From NCBI GenBank assembly GCA_028346125.1, contig JAOMEV010000006.1, positions 1-64,000 on the forward strand: a DNA stretch of 64,000 nt. The letters are read 5' to 3'. This DNA is from Bacteriovoracales bacterium (lineage in GTDB: Bacteria; Bdellovibrionota; Bacteriovoracia; Bacteriovoracales; Bacteriovoracaceae). Of this stretch, positions 34,302-42,892 are shown in pieces (positions within the stretch are counted from its first letter, which is position 1; every line of letters starts with the position of its first letter). Under the pieces are notes generated by a model. That model saw nothing but the letters and a program-made list of their open reading frames with translations, had not been told where the DNA came from and searched no databases. The position numbers and the translations under genes were made by a program.

Positions 34302-35276
34302 TTATTTCAAAGCTTCCATTAAGACGATATTTAACGCAGCAAAAAGACTGGATTTATTCCATTTCATGAGAGTTTCATAGTTCGATCCTCTTAAAATCAT
34401 AGGAGAATTTTTATGTTTAATAATCGCTATTTTTCTTTTCCAATTGCCATCAAGATGAGTTCCATCTAAATTTCTAAGACCAAGCTTATTGTACTCAGCT
34501 GGAGAACGCATAGAATCAGAGGAAAACCTTTTTCGCCTCACACCCTTGACTAAAAGACCGATGGCCTTACTTTGTTTCCAATTTGCCTTTTTTAAAAAGT
34601 TAGCAATTGAAGCAAAAATATCGGCCTTATTATTCCAAATGTCTTTTTTACCATCGCCATCATAGTCTTGTGCATATTTTAAAAAGCTGGAGGGCATAAA
34701 CTGGCATTGCCCCATGGCCCCTGCCCAGCTCCCCAAAAAATTCTTATTATTGATGTGGCCATCATGAATAATTTTAAAAGCAGAGTAGAGCTCATTTTCA
34801 AAAAAAGCCCGCCTTCTTTTATCAAAGGCCAAAGTGGTCAAAGCTCTAATAACTTTGTATTTCCCTGTAATTTTGCCGTATAAAGTTTCTACACCCCAAA
34901 GAGACACGATAATTTCTTTATCCACGCCATATTTTTTTTCTATTTCTTCTAAAAGCTTTCTATGATTTTTAAGGTGAATCTTTCCCTTATCAATTCTGTT
35001 CGGTTTAGATCCGACCCACTTTTTCATCCACTTCTTATAATTAATAGTTGTGCTAGCCGTTACTTGGTTTCTGTCTTTATCAATAATTGATTTGTCTAAC
35101 GAGACTCCTTTAAACTGCTTCAAAAGAAATTTTCTAGGGAGACCTCTCTTCACGGCCCTCACTATAAAACTCTTTTTCCACACTTCAAAGGAAGATAACT
35201 TCTTGACCTTTTTGCCCAAACATACCTTGTAGGTAGGAATGGTCAAAATGAAAAAAATACAAATAAGTTTTTTCAT
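34302..35276 (-). CDS. MltB-type lytic murein transglycosylase
   Basis: A 324-residue exported enzyme (signal peptide KLICIFFILTIPTYKVCLG). It carries the SLT_2/MltB fold: catalytic Glu in SLWGVETLYG near residue 130, GAMGQCQFMPSSF, YDGDGKKDIW and IANFLKKANW. These enzymes cut glycan strands with formation of anhydro-muramic acid. The Cys in the signal could be a lipid site (KVCLGK) but the context is not a clear lipobox. It sits directly before the PBP4 gene. In a predator both may also act on prey wall. Confidence 0.9.
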   Translation of the reverse strand: MKKLICIFFILTIPTYKVCLGKKVKKLSSFEVWKKSFIVRAVKRGLPRKFLLKQFKGVSLDKSIIDKDRNQVTASTTINYKKWMKKWVGSKPNRIDKGKIHLKNHRKLLEEIEKKYGVDKEIIVSLWGVETLYGKITGKYKVIRALTTLAFDKRRRAFFENELYSAFKIIHDGHINNKNFLGSWAGAMGQCQFMPSSFLKYAQDYDGDGKKDIWNNKADIFASIANFLKKANWKQSKAIGLLVKGVRRKRFSSDSMRSPAEYNKLGLRNLDGTHLDGNWKRKIAIIKHKNSPMILRGSNYETLMKWNKSSLFAALNIVLMEALK

Positions 35277-35453
35277 ATGGAAATATTACTTTGAAATTTA
35301 TTTTTAGTAAAAACAAACCCCAGTGTAAAAAAAAGTTAACCTTGACTTTACTTATCCGGGTAAACTAATTCACTTTCTAAAATCCTACGCCATAACTCGC
35401 TTGGAATGAAGAAAAATATTTATAATTCGGCAACAATAAGCTAATTTTTTTAT

Positions 35454-36080
35454 ATGACTGATTATTGGACGCTCATTACAATTATGTTTCTGGCCATGAT
35501 GAGCCCTGGTCCGGATCTAATATTAATACTTAATAATGGTCGTTTCGGCATTAAAACGGGACTGGCAACATCTTTAGGGATCACTGTTGGTTTTGGCCTG
35601 CATACCACATTGGTAGTTTTTGGCCTTTCTCTTCTTTTAACCCAAAATATTATTCTAAAACAAGTTGTGAGTATCTTAGGAGCTTTCTATTTGATACACA
35701 TCGCAACAAAAATTTGGAATAGTTACAAGGAGGAGCTCCTCCTTAATGGAAAAAAACTCAAGAACTGGCGAGAGTCCTTTAAAGAAGGTTTTATATGCAA
35801 TATTTTAAATCTGAAAGTTCTTCTTTTTACTTTAAGCCTGTTTACTCAATTTATACCTATAGAAGTTGGCCTTAATACTAAATTAAAGCTGGCATTCATT
35901 CTTATCATGGAATGTCTTATTGTTTGGTCTTTATTTGGAGTTTTCCTCCAATATAGGCCATTAAAAGAGTTTATGATTCACCAAAGAAAATATATTGATA
36001 GACTCTTTGCTTTTGCCTTAATTTTATTTTCTGGGAAAATATTCTTTACTACTTTCCAAAGTTTTTTTAATCATAAATAG
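35454..36080 (+). CDS. LysE/RhtB-family amino acid exporter
   Basis: A 208-residue membrane protein with about six hydrophobic segments and the family signature MSPGPDLILILNNG near residue 17, followed by GLATSLGITVGFGLHT. The family exports amino acids such as threonine, homoserine or lysine. No Shine-Dalgarno is visible before the ATG. Its end overlaps the convergent kinase gene by 14 bases. Substrate unknown. Confidence 0.88.
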   Translation: MTDYWTLITIMFLAMMSPGPDLILILNNGRFGIKTGLATSLGITVGFGLHTTLVVFGLSLLLTQNIILKQVVSILGAFYLIHIATKIWNSYKEELLLNGKKLKNWRESFKEGFICNILNLKVLLFTLSLFTQFIPIEVGLNTKLKLAFILIMECLIVWSLFGVFLQYRPLKEFMIHQRKYIDRLFAFALILFSGKIFFTTFQSFFNHK

Positions 36081-38271
36081 GTAAAACGATCTCGACTTTA
36101 GTTCCTATATCTACTTTACTATCAACCTTAATTGTTCCTTTTAGATTTTCAACCTCTGTTTTCACAGCATCCATTCCAACACCACGGCCTGATATTTCGG
36201 AAACCTCCTCTTTTGAAGAAAACCCAGGTTCAAAAATGAGTTGAATAATTTCTTTTTCAGATAATTTTTCAAAAGTAAGAGATTTAAAGCTTTCTTTTTG
36301 TGAAGCGATTTCCTTAATAATATTAGGATCTATCCCTTTCCCATCATCTTTAATTGTTGTTTTAAAGGTTGTATCTCCAGTACGATCAAAAAGAATATAT
36401 AAAGTTGCCATTTCTTTTTTATTTTTTGCAACTCTTTCTTCCCTAGATTCAATTCCATGGTCTATTGCATTTCTAAAGACATGTAAAAGAGAAGAAAATA
36501 GCTCTTTATATAATTCGGGATTGATATGAATGTCACTTTTATCAATTTTAATTTCTACAAGTTTATCTTGCTGTTTAGCAAGCTCCATTGTAGGTGAAAC
36601 GAATTGTTTAAAGAGAAAACTGACTTCCTTAAGAATAAAGTTTTTTTGATAAACATCAAAAAAGTTATTAATATGATTTTTAAGAGAAATGACATTACCG
36701 GAATCATCTGAGTTATTTATAGAGTTATTAGCGATTTCAAGTAACCTATTATTATCTTTTATAAAATTAGATCTCGAGTAATTGATATGATCTATAAGTT
36801 CTCTAGACTTATTGATATTGGTGGTGCTCCAATCTGTTTCAATTTCATTGAGGAAACTTTCCAAGTTATGAATAGCTTCAACAATATCATTAAGATTAAA
36901 GCTAGCAAAACGTGCCTTAAGCGTATGAAAACTCCTAAAAATTTTATCCGGTCTTGAATCTCTTATATTTTTATTGTAATGATCTAAAACTTCTTCAGAG
37001 TCATTCATAAGATCAAGAAACTCTAAAGGCCTATCCAAAATATTAGAAAGCCTTTTTGCCTTATCTTTTTCGAGTTGGGCCTCTTTTTCTAATTTAACTT
37101 TCTCTGTGACATCTGTGGCGGTGCAGATAATCTTATCAATTTTTTTTGATTTATTATCTTCATAAATCGGCTTGTAATCTAGAGAAACAACTTTGCCTTG
37201 TAACTTATCAAAATTCTTAGGTGCTAAGGGAAGGAGATCTTTGAAAGGGACAAGGTTTTTGAAAACATGAGAAAGCCATTTATTGAAATTCATTTTTTCA
37301 GAAGAGCTTAATTGAAAAATATCTTCGACCTTTTTATTCATTGGGTCAGTGTTGAAAAGCTCTTTTGTAATTTCAGTCGATTCTGCTTTAACAATACCCT
37401 CTTTATCAAAAATTAAAAAACCTTGATCTAAATTAAAAAGAAGGTTCTTGAAGTCTTGATATTGAGCTTCTATTTTTTTTGATTTTTTTTCTACTTCCTT
37501 TTCGAGTCCTGATGAATATTTATCTAGTGTTACTTTTGCATTGCTTAGATTTTCAATCATAGAATTCATTGAGTCTTCAACAATTTCAAGTTCATTATTT
37601 CCTTTGTTTAAATTTTTTTCTCTTTTAATTCCAATATTAATTTTTAGCAATCTATCCATATTTATTGCTTTTGCAGCATTTGCCAAATTATTTAATGGAA
37701 CTATCAGATGTCGTTTAAAGGCCCAAAAAAAGAGCCAAAAAAGAATAAAAGTTTTAAGAACAGCAAAAATGAGAAGAAGATAAAAACCAAATTTAACCCG
37801 TTGAAAGGCCGCTCCTCTACTTGAAAATATTCTAATCGTGCCTATATCTGTTTTCTTTTCTCCTTTTATTTTCACCAACTTAAAATTTAACCAAAATATT
37901 TCGTCTTCAAAGAAAAATTTTGTTCCCTTTTTTTCTGTTGTTCTTCCAAAATTTGCATAAACCTCACCAAAATTATCTTGAATTAAAATTCCTTTAACAG
38001 ATGGTAATCTTAAAATTCCTTTGGCCAGAGTTTTTACCTGTTCCGGTGACTCACGCCACATAGCACCGATAACACCCTCTTTAAACGAATCTTTAATTTC
38101 TTTCAACTCGTTAAGAATATCATTTTTTGCAAAACGATACTCAGATAAGACTTGAATAAAAGTTATAATGATAGAAAGAGAAAAATAAATACTAAAAACA
38201 ATCTGAAATAGTTTAAAACCTACCGAGTCTTTTAATAAAGGTTTCTGATTTTTTTTGTTTTCACTTGTCAT
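36067..38271 (-). CDS. CheA-like membrane sensor kinase with Hpt and PAS domains
   Basis: A 734-residue protein. Two membrane helices (about 18-40 and 165-192) enclose a periplasmic sensor; then a HAMP-like linker, a coiled coil, a PAS-like region (about 270-390), an Hpt-like domain with candidate phospho-His near residue 449 (RSFHTLKARFASF), and a CheA-type ATPase at the C terminus (HVFRNAIDHGIE, DDGKGIDP near 647, GRGVGMDAVKTEV). The H box of ordinary kinases is absent, so phosphate transfer should go through the Hpt His, as in CheA. Two stand-alone receivers lie divergently upstream and a solute-binding protein is next to it. Confidence 0.85.
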   Translation of the reverse strand: MTSENKKNQKPLLKDSVGFKLFQIVFSIYFSLSIIITFIQVLSEYRFAKNDILNELKEIKDSFKEGVIGAMWRESPEQVKTLAKGILRLPSVKGILIQDNFGEVYANFGRTTEKKGTKFFFEDEIFWLNFKLVKIKGEKKTDIGTIRIFSSRGAAFQRVKFGFYLLLIFAVLKTFILFWLFFWAFKRHLIVPLNNLANAAKAINMDRLLKINIGIKREKNLNKGNNELEIVEDSMNSMIENLSNAKVTLDKYSSGLEKEVEKKSKKIEAQYQDFKNLLFNLDQGFLIFDKEGIVKAESTEITKELFNTDPMNKKVEDIFQLSSSEKMNFNKWLSHVFKNLVPFKDLLPLAPKNFDKLQGKVVSLDYKPIYEDNKSKKIDKIICTATDVTEKVKLEKEAQLEKDKAKRLSNILDRPLEFLDLMNDSEEVLDHYNKNIRDSRPDKIFRSFHTLKARFASFNLNDIVEAIHNLESFLNEIETDWSTTNINKSRELIDHINYSRSNFIKDNNRLLEIANNSINNSDDSGNVISLKNHINNFFDVYQKNFILKEVSFLFKQFVSPTMELAKQQDKLVEIKIDKSDIHINPELYKELFSSLLHVFRNAIDHGIESREERVAKNKKEMATLYILFDRTGDTTFKTTIKDDGKGIDPNIIKEIASQKESFKSLTFEKLSEKEIIQLIFEPGFSSKEEVSEISGRGVGMDAVKTEVENLKGTIKVDSKVDIGTKVEIVLPIYD

Positions 38272-38388
38272 AAAAAGTTGCCGAGATTCAATTTCGCTTT
38301 AATCCTTTTCGAACAACAGAGAAAAATCTATAACATTGTATAGTCATTATGATGTGATAAATATTGTTTATTTTATAAAATTAAAAAA

Positions 38389-39141
38389 CTATTTATTGAT
38401 ATATTTTTCATAAATTTTCTTGTACTGACCACTCTTTAAAATTTGAAATATTTTTTCTCCAAATTGGGATGGTAAAGAGCCGAAGTCTCTTTTCTTTGTG
38501 AAGGTAAGGTAAGCTGGTTTGGAAAACAATGGGTTTTTGTAAGGTCTTACATTTTTTATATTTAGTTTCTTCATTATTGTAAAACCGACCTCTTGATTTA
38601 CAAGAGTAGCGTCGACCTTACCTTTTGAAACCATCTTAAAACATTGATCAAACTCATTTAGTGAAATGATTTCAAAATCACCTCTCTTAAACGATTTATC
38701 AAAATCAGGCGTGGTAGTAAATCCCCTGACTAAACATATATTTTTTCCTTTTAAACTATTTAGATTTGTAAATTTAAAAGATTTATTCGAGTTTTCTATA
38801 AAAAAGGTTAAATTTGATACGTGAAAAGGGACAGATGTATAAGACATAAAGTCTTCTCTTTTTTTAGTTTTAAAGGCCGCAAACATACAGTCTATTTGCC
38901 CCCTTTTGATTTGATTAATCATTCTTTTCCAAGGAAGGATTTCAAGTTTACATGTTAAATTTAACTCCTTACAAATAAGTCCAAATACTTCAACCTCAAC
39001 TCCTATAGGAATATTTTTACCTTGAACTTTTTTTTCAAAACCAAAAGGAGGAAATTCATTTGTTGCACAATTAAGCTGTTTTGCAACTAAAGCAAAAGAA
39101 AAAAAGCTACATAGGACAACTAAAAAGTATTTTTTTATCAT
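38389..39141 (-). CDS. Periplasmic solute-binding protein, family 3
   Basis: A 250-residue exported protein. I use ATG 39141 (AAGGAA upstream) giving the signal peptide IKKYFLVVLCSFFSFALVA. The SBP_bac_3 pattern is clear (FPPFGFEKK, GVEVEVFGLICKEL, LEILPWKRMINQIKRGQIDC, NICLVRGFTT). No ABC transporter permease or ATPase is adjacent. It precedes the CheA-like kinase on the same strand with a 117-base gap, so it may feed ligand signal to that kinase rather than to a transporter; this is inference. Confidence 0.82.
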   Translation of the reverse strand: MIKKYFLVVLCSFFSFALVAKQLNCATNEFPPFGFEKKVQGKNIPIGVEVEVFGLICKELNLTCKLEILPWKRMINQIKRGQIDCMFAAFKTKKREDFMSYTSVPFHVSNLTFFIENSNKSFKFTNLNSLKGKNICLVRGFTTTPDFDKSFKRGDFEIISLNEFDQCFKMVSKGKVDATLVNQEVGFTIMKKLNIKNVRPYKNPLFSKPAYLTFTKKRDFGSLPSQFGEKIFQILKSGQYKKIYEKYINK

Positions 39142-39329
39142 AACTTTGATTCCTTTTAATTTAATCCCCACCATTTTTTGGTATGATTTAAATACAATAT
39201 CATACTTAGTTTTTTTTCTATAAAAATATACAACACTTAATTTTTTTGCCTCGAAATCATGATATAAATTTATTTAACTTTACCAAAAAATTTAAATAAT
39301 TTATGTCTTACAAAGAGTGGGCCTAAAAA

Positions 39330-39722
39330 ATGAATAACGATGAAAAATTAATTGTTATTGTCGATGATTCTGAAGTTATAAGAAATGGATTAAAAAATTG
39401 CTTAATCGCAACAGATTTCCGATTCATCGAAGCTGTTGATGGTGAAGATGGAATAGAAGTAGTTAAAAAGCATGATGGAAAAATATCTCTCTTGATCATA
39501 GATTTAAATATGCCCAAATTAAATGGTATTGAAATGATGGAGAAATTGGCCGTTAATTCACTCGGAAATGATATACCAAAAATTCTCTTAACCTCAGAGC
39601 CCCCTCAGGAGTTTCTTTCTTTGAGGTCACGAATACCAAATTTGCAAGCAGTAATGATGAAGCCAATCATGGAAGCAAAGTTCATTTCAGTTGTACAGAA
39701 ATTAATAAATCAAACTCCTTAA
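39330..39722 (+). CDS. Single-domain CheY-like response regulator
   Basis: A 130-residue receiver with no output domain. Acidic pair Asp12-Asp13, phospho-Asp58 (LLIIDLNMPKLNG), Thr in LLTSEP and Lys in VMMKPI are all present. Divergent from the solute-binding protein and kinase genes, thus the likely acceptor of the Hpt phosphoryl group. Ribosome binding site weak. Confidence 0.9.
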   Translation: MNNDEKLIVIVDDSEVIRNGLKNCLIATDFRFIEAVDGEDGIEVVKKHDGKISLLIIDLNMPKLNGIEMMEKLAVNSLGNDIPKILLTSEPPQEFLSLRSRIPNLQAVMMKPIMEAKFISVVQKLINQTP

Positions 39723-39872
39723 GCACAATTTTTTTTGGCCAACTTAATCATTTCCTTGGAAAAATCTACACCTGTTACCTTCGAGCTATTGGTTTTTTTG
39801 ATTACCATATTCCTTATCATTAGGATCATATATTTCTTCAGTTATCAATTGGAGGTTTTTCAAATTATCCAT
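39719..39872 (-). pseudogene. Remnant of a SAM-dependent methyltransferase gene
   Basis: On the minus strand ATG 39872 opens MDNLKNLQLITEEIYDPND..., a typical methyltransferase N terminus, but the frame stops after about 25 residues. In another frame a second piece (ATG 39808) reads SKVTGVDFSKEMIKLAKKN and ends in a stop at 39719. This is the motif following the SAM-binding loop of class I methyltransferases. The loop itself (usually xLDLGCGxG) is gone. I read it as a gene collapsed by internal deletion and frameshift, then truncated. Confidence 0.6.
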
Positions 39873-39938
39873 TTAGGCAATTTAGAAAAAATTGACGCTA
39901 TATAATATAGTGGTAAGATTTAAGAAAGAGGTGAAAAA

Positions 39939-40343
39939 GTGAATAAGGCCATTATTATTGATGATTCTGAATCGATACGTGAAGACCTACAAAAGGAACT
40001 AGAAACGAACAGTGACTTCCAGGTTCTTTCCGCAGAGGATGGTATTCTTGGACTTGAACTCATAAGGAATCATCAAGACTGCTCAATCATTATAACAGAC
40101 CTAAACATGCCAAATATGGACGGTTTTGCAATGCTCGAGTCCTTAAAAAAAGAAAACCTTTGCACCAAAGTTCCCAAAATAATTTTAACAACAGAAGACT
40201 TTCTGGCCGGTGATAACCAAGCGAAATTGTCAGATAGAGGAAAAGAATTAGGAGTCGAGGCCTGGGTCCCGAAGGCCGCAAAAAGTGACGCCTTTATCAT
40301 TATCCATGAAGTAATTAAACGCATCCTTAAAAAAAGAACGTAA
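39939..40343 (+). CDS. Single-domain CheY-like response regulator
   Basis: A 134-residue receiver. Asp8-Asp9, phospho-Asp54 (IIITDLNMPNMDG), Thr in ILTTED and Lys in WVPKAAK are visible. GTG start behind GAGGTG. It carries an insertion after the Thr (FLAGDNQAKLSDRGKELG), making it longer than the first receiver. Probably a second target of the same kinase, or a competitor (phosphate sink). Confidence 0.88.
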   Translation: MNKAIIIDDSESIREDLQKELETNSDFQVLSAEDGILGLELIRNHQDCSIIITDLNMPNMDGFAMLESLKKENLCTKVPKIILTTEDFLAGDNQAKLSDRGKELGVEAWVPKAAKSDAFIIIHEVIKRILKKRT

Positions 40344-40377
40344 CCTTAAATTGGCATTTCCAGCCAAAAATGCCACG

Positions 40378-40538
40378 TTATTTAAATTTCCCAAGAATAT
40401 AGCCCTCTGTAATCTTTTGGTGAGGACTATTAAAGATGTTACTCGTTCCATCAAATTCAATAAGCTCCCCATCAAAAAAAAGGCCGTATCTTCTGCAAAT
40501 GCTTCCGTAATAGGGAAAACTGTACTTAAATCATCAAT
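40378..40538 (-). pseudogene. pstB: pstB C-terminal fragment
   Basis: The minus-strand open frame between stops ends at 40378 and reads ...EDTAFFFDGELIEFDGTSN then IFNSPHQKITEGYILGKFK. This corresponds to the last ~45 residues of the phosphate ABC transporter ATPase PstB (E. coli type: TAFMYLGELIEFGPT ... IFTNPKNKRTEDYITGRFG). No Walker motifs or start are present nearby, and residues before EDTAFF do not match PstB. So only a 3' relic remains. Confidence 0.75.
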
Positions 40539-40954
40539 TTAAAATTTCCCTCCTAAAGAATTCCAACTTAAAAAACAAGTTGAGGATAGATGATCTTCAA
40601 AAATAAAAAATGAAATTAACATTAAGATTATGTTTAGATGAAAAAAATTGATAAAATTAGGAAAACAAACTCTACGACCCCTTTGATTCAAGGGGTTAAT
40701 ATTTTGATATCAATATCTTCAACAAAATAAGGTCTAAAACTTAATTAGATCTATTTTTAATAGTCTAGATCGCACTATTTTTTTAATTTTACATTTTTTA
40801 ATTAAATTTTTTAATTGTCAAAATTAACAATCAAAATAAATTTAATATTTTTGAAACATAAAAAAATATATTTAAAACGATCATAAAATCTCTTTAAAAC
40901 CAAAATGCATTAAAAATATCCTATTGATTTAACTTATAAACCGGAGGTTTTTCA
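40539..40954. other. AT-rich intergenic region with a hairpin
   Basis: 416 bases, very AT-rich, without coding signal. A perfect hairpin ACCCCTT-TGATTC-AAGGGGT lies at 40677-40696 and could be a terminator left from a lost gene. The rest is presumably the promoter region for the operon at 40955. Confidence 0.45.
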
Positions 40955-41269
40955 ATGGTAAAAAAGACAGTGTTTCTTTTGCTCCTTCTTATTGCAGGGG
41001 CACGAGCAGGAAATCTTCCTTTAATTGGATTAGATAGTAAAGGTAATCCTACCGAAATAACTATTCACAAAAATATTTTAGGTTCCAAAATGAAAGAAGC
41101 TGTTGGCGCTCTTTCAGAGTCAACTATCGATTCTTTGGATAAAAAAAAATTATCCTTCTACAAAGTCTCAATTGGGACTTATGTAAAAATGAAGCTAGGC
41201 CTTGGCAGTGTCATAACTGGAACTGCAGAACCTTACTTTAAGTTGTATTTTACAAAAAAAGGAAACTAA
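40955..41269 (+). CDS. Small secreted protein, first of three related genes
   Basis: A 104-residue exported protein (signal VFLLLLLIAGARAG) with CGGAGG-type ribosome binding site. Its C-terminal part (FYKVSIGTYVKMKLGLGSV...AEPYFKLYF) shows alternating residues as in beta strands and shares a pattern with the next two genes: K-V-x-I-G...G...x-P-x-x-x-L-x-F. One base separates its stop from the next ATG. No known family. Confidence 0.65.
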   Translation: MVKKTVFLLLLLIAGARAGNLPLIGLDSKGNPTEITIHKNILGSKMKEAVGALSESTIDSLDKKKLSFYKVSIGTYVKMKLGLGSVITGTAEPYFKLYFTKKGN

Positions 41270-41270
41270 A

Positions 41271-42434
41271 ATGATAAGATACTTAATTTTATTTTTATTT
41301 TTTTCAACTTCCACTTTTGCGAAAGAGGGTCACCTAGCCCCTTATTGGTTTGTTGATAGTGATGAGAAATCTTTTCGTGAAGATAACTTGGATTCAATTG
41401 ATAGTTTTTTAAAAGACTATGTTGAATCTCATGAGTCCCTAGGTCTAAATAATGAAAAGGCTTTTGACAACTCTTCATGGAAGTTTTCAGGCTTTCAAAC
41501 ATCTCTAGCGCTTGGTCTTTCAGGAAAGTTAGGAATTTACTCTTGGGGTGGAACTAAAGTCCTAGAAGTCGATTGGACTAGAAAAGAACAACAAAAGGCC
41601 CTTGAAGAAAATGTTATCTCTTTTAACGAATCTACAACAGAGGAATCCATTGATTCACAAGTCAAATTTATCGTTGGGACAATGGTAGACTCTGGAAAGG
41701 TTAAAAACGAAAACCTTCTCTCTCAAGGGCTTAAGAAAACGATGAAAGATTTCCATATTTTAGGAGAATCTTTATCTCAGATGTCCTTTTCTGGGTGGCG
41801 ACCTAATAAACTAAGGTTGGAAATGGGAATCAAGGCAACTGGAAAAATTGTCTTTGGTCCTGTTGTTAAGGTCGGTGGTGATGTTCGTCTACGCCTTGAG
41901 TGGAAAAGCACAGGGTTGAAAAAAAGAGTAACAAAAACTTCAAACAAAGAATTAAAAACATTTTTTGAGGACATGGGTGACATTTTATTTTCAAGTCTTC
42001 CCAGGTATGAAAAAAAAGGACTCTCTCTTAGTAGAGTTGAAATTGGATTGGGGCTTTCTGCTAAGGGTAAAATCGCAATCGCCGAGTTAGGAGGATATGG
42101 AGTTCCTTCGGTCTTTTTTAAAAAGTCAGAAAATTATAATAAAATAGTTAAATCTGAAGGACTGAAAGGCGATATCTTGATAATGTCCGAAGGTCAAGAA
42201 AAGTCCTTTGGAAAAAACCGAATGTTTAAAGTTAAAAAAAGAAAAGTAAGAAAAGGTCTTAAGAAGGCCTTTAAATTCTCTTATAAGTTTATGGAAAAAT
42301 TTGGTTCAAAAGTTAGTTCAAGAAGCCAATGGAAAATTAAAAAGATTAAATCTCAATTTAAATTTTCATTGGGAGGCTCTTTAGGACCCGTTAAAATTAA
42401 AGGAACTCCACACCTTGCTCTTTATTTTAATTAG
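41271..42434 (+). CDS. Secreted protein with repeated beta motif
   Basis: A 387-residue exported protein (signal YLILFLFFSTSTFA). At least three segments share a beta pattern: GFQTSLALGLSGKLGIYSWGGTK, LSRVEIGLGLSAKGKIAIAELG and KIKSQFKFSLGGSLGPVKIKG...LALYF. The last segment resembles the C termini of both neighbours. Apart from the signal there are no hydrophobic helices and no cysteines in the mature part. It could be an outer-membrane or surface beta protein; function unknown. Confidence 0.65.
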   Translation: MIRYLILFLFFSTSTFAKEGHLAPYWFVDSDEKSFREDNLDSIDSFLKDYVESHESLGLNNEKAFDNSSWKFSGFQTSLALGLSGKLGIYSWGGTKVLEVDWTRKEQQKALEENVISFNESTTEESIDSQVKFIVGTMVDSGKVKNENLLSQGLKKTMKDFHILGESLSQMSFSGWRPNKLRLEMGIKATGKIVFGPVVKVGGDVRLRLEWKSTGLKKRVTKTSNKELKTFFEDMGDILFSSLPRYEKKGLSLSRVEIGLGLSAKGKIAIAELGGYGVPSVFFKKSENYNKIVKSEGLKGDILIMSEGQEKSFGKNRMFKVKKRKVRKGLKKAFKFSYKFMEKFGSKVSSRSQWKIKKIKSQFKFSLGGSLGPVKIKGTPHLALYFN

Positions 42435-42444
42435 GAGAAATAAA

Positions 42445-42705
42445 ATGAAAAAATTAAGCTGTTTAATACTTATTCTTTTGGCATTCAACGTTTCCGCAGA
42501 AAAAATTACTTATAACCAATGGCTAGACAATGAGATTGAATCTTTTAGCACTCAGGATAAAGTTTTTGAACAAGATTTGAACTCCTCCTGGTCGCTCAAA
42601 AAGGTTAAATTAAGAATTCGACCCTTGATAGGCGTAGAAGTTCCTTATTTGGCCTCTCTTGAAATAAAACCTTTTGTTGAATTTCATTGGAAAGCAAAAA
42701 AATAA
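42445..42705 (+). CDS. Small secreted protein, third of three related genes
   Basis: An 86-residue exported protein. Start ATG 42445 has TAGGAGA upstream and a signal peptide (LSCLILILLAFNVSA); the longer frame to 42415 overlaps the previous gene. The C terminus (WSLKKVKLRIRPLIGVEVPYLASLEIKPFVEFHWK) matches the pattern of the two upstream genes. Followed by a hairpin at 42712-42737. Confidence 0.6.
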   Translation: MKKLSCLILILLAFNVSAEKITYNQWLDNEIESFSTQDKVFEQDLNSSWSLKKVKLRIRPLIGVEVPYLASLEIKPFVEFHWKAKK

Positions 42706-42711
42706 AATAAA

Positions 42712-42737
42712 GGCCGCCTCGGTTATATGAGGTGGCC
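42712..42737 (+). terminator. Hairpin ending the three-gene secreted operon
   Basis: GGCCGCCTC at 42712-42720 pairs with GAGGTGGCC at 42729-42737 (one G-U pair) around an 8-base loop. The following bases (CTATCTCTTT) are moderately T-rich. Probable intrinsic terminator. Confidence 0.6.
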
Positions 42738-42892
42738 CTATCTCTTTGAAATAACTAAAAATTCAAGTCAACTACAATTATTTATACACTTATAAAAAAG
42801 AATGATAGCTATAACTTTCCACTTGGCTAAGCGCACAAACAGTGTTAGAAAAGCACCTGATATTACCTATAGTTATTCTTCTCTAAAACGCT

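Noticed and set aside
39719-40540. Insertion sequence or prophage causing the gene relics
   Set aside because: No transposase, integrase, terminal repeats or target duplication are visible.
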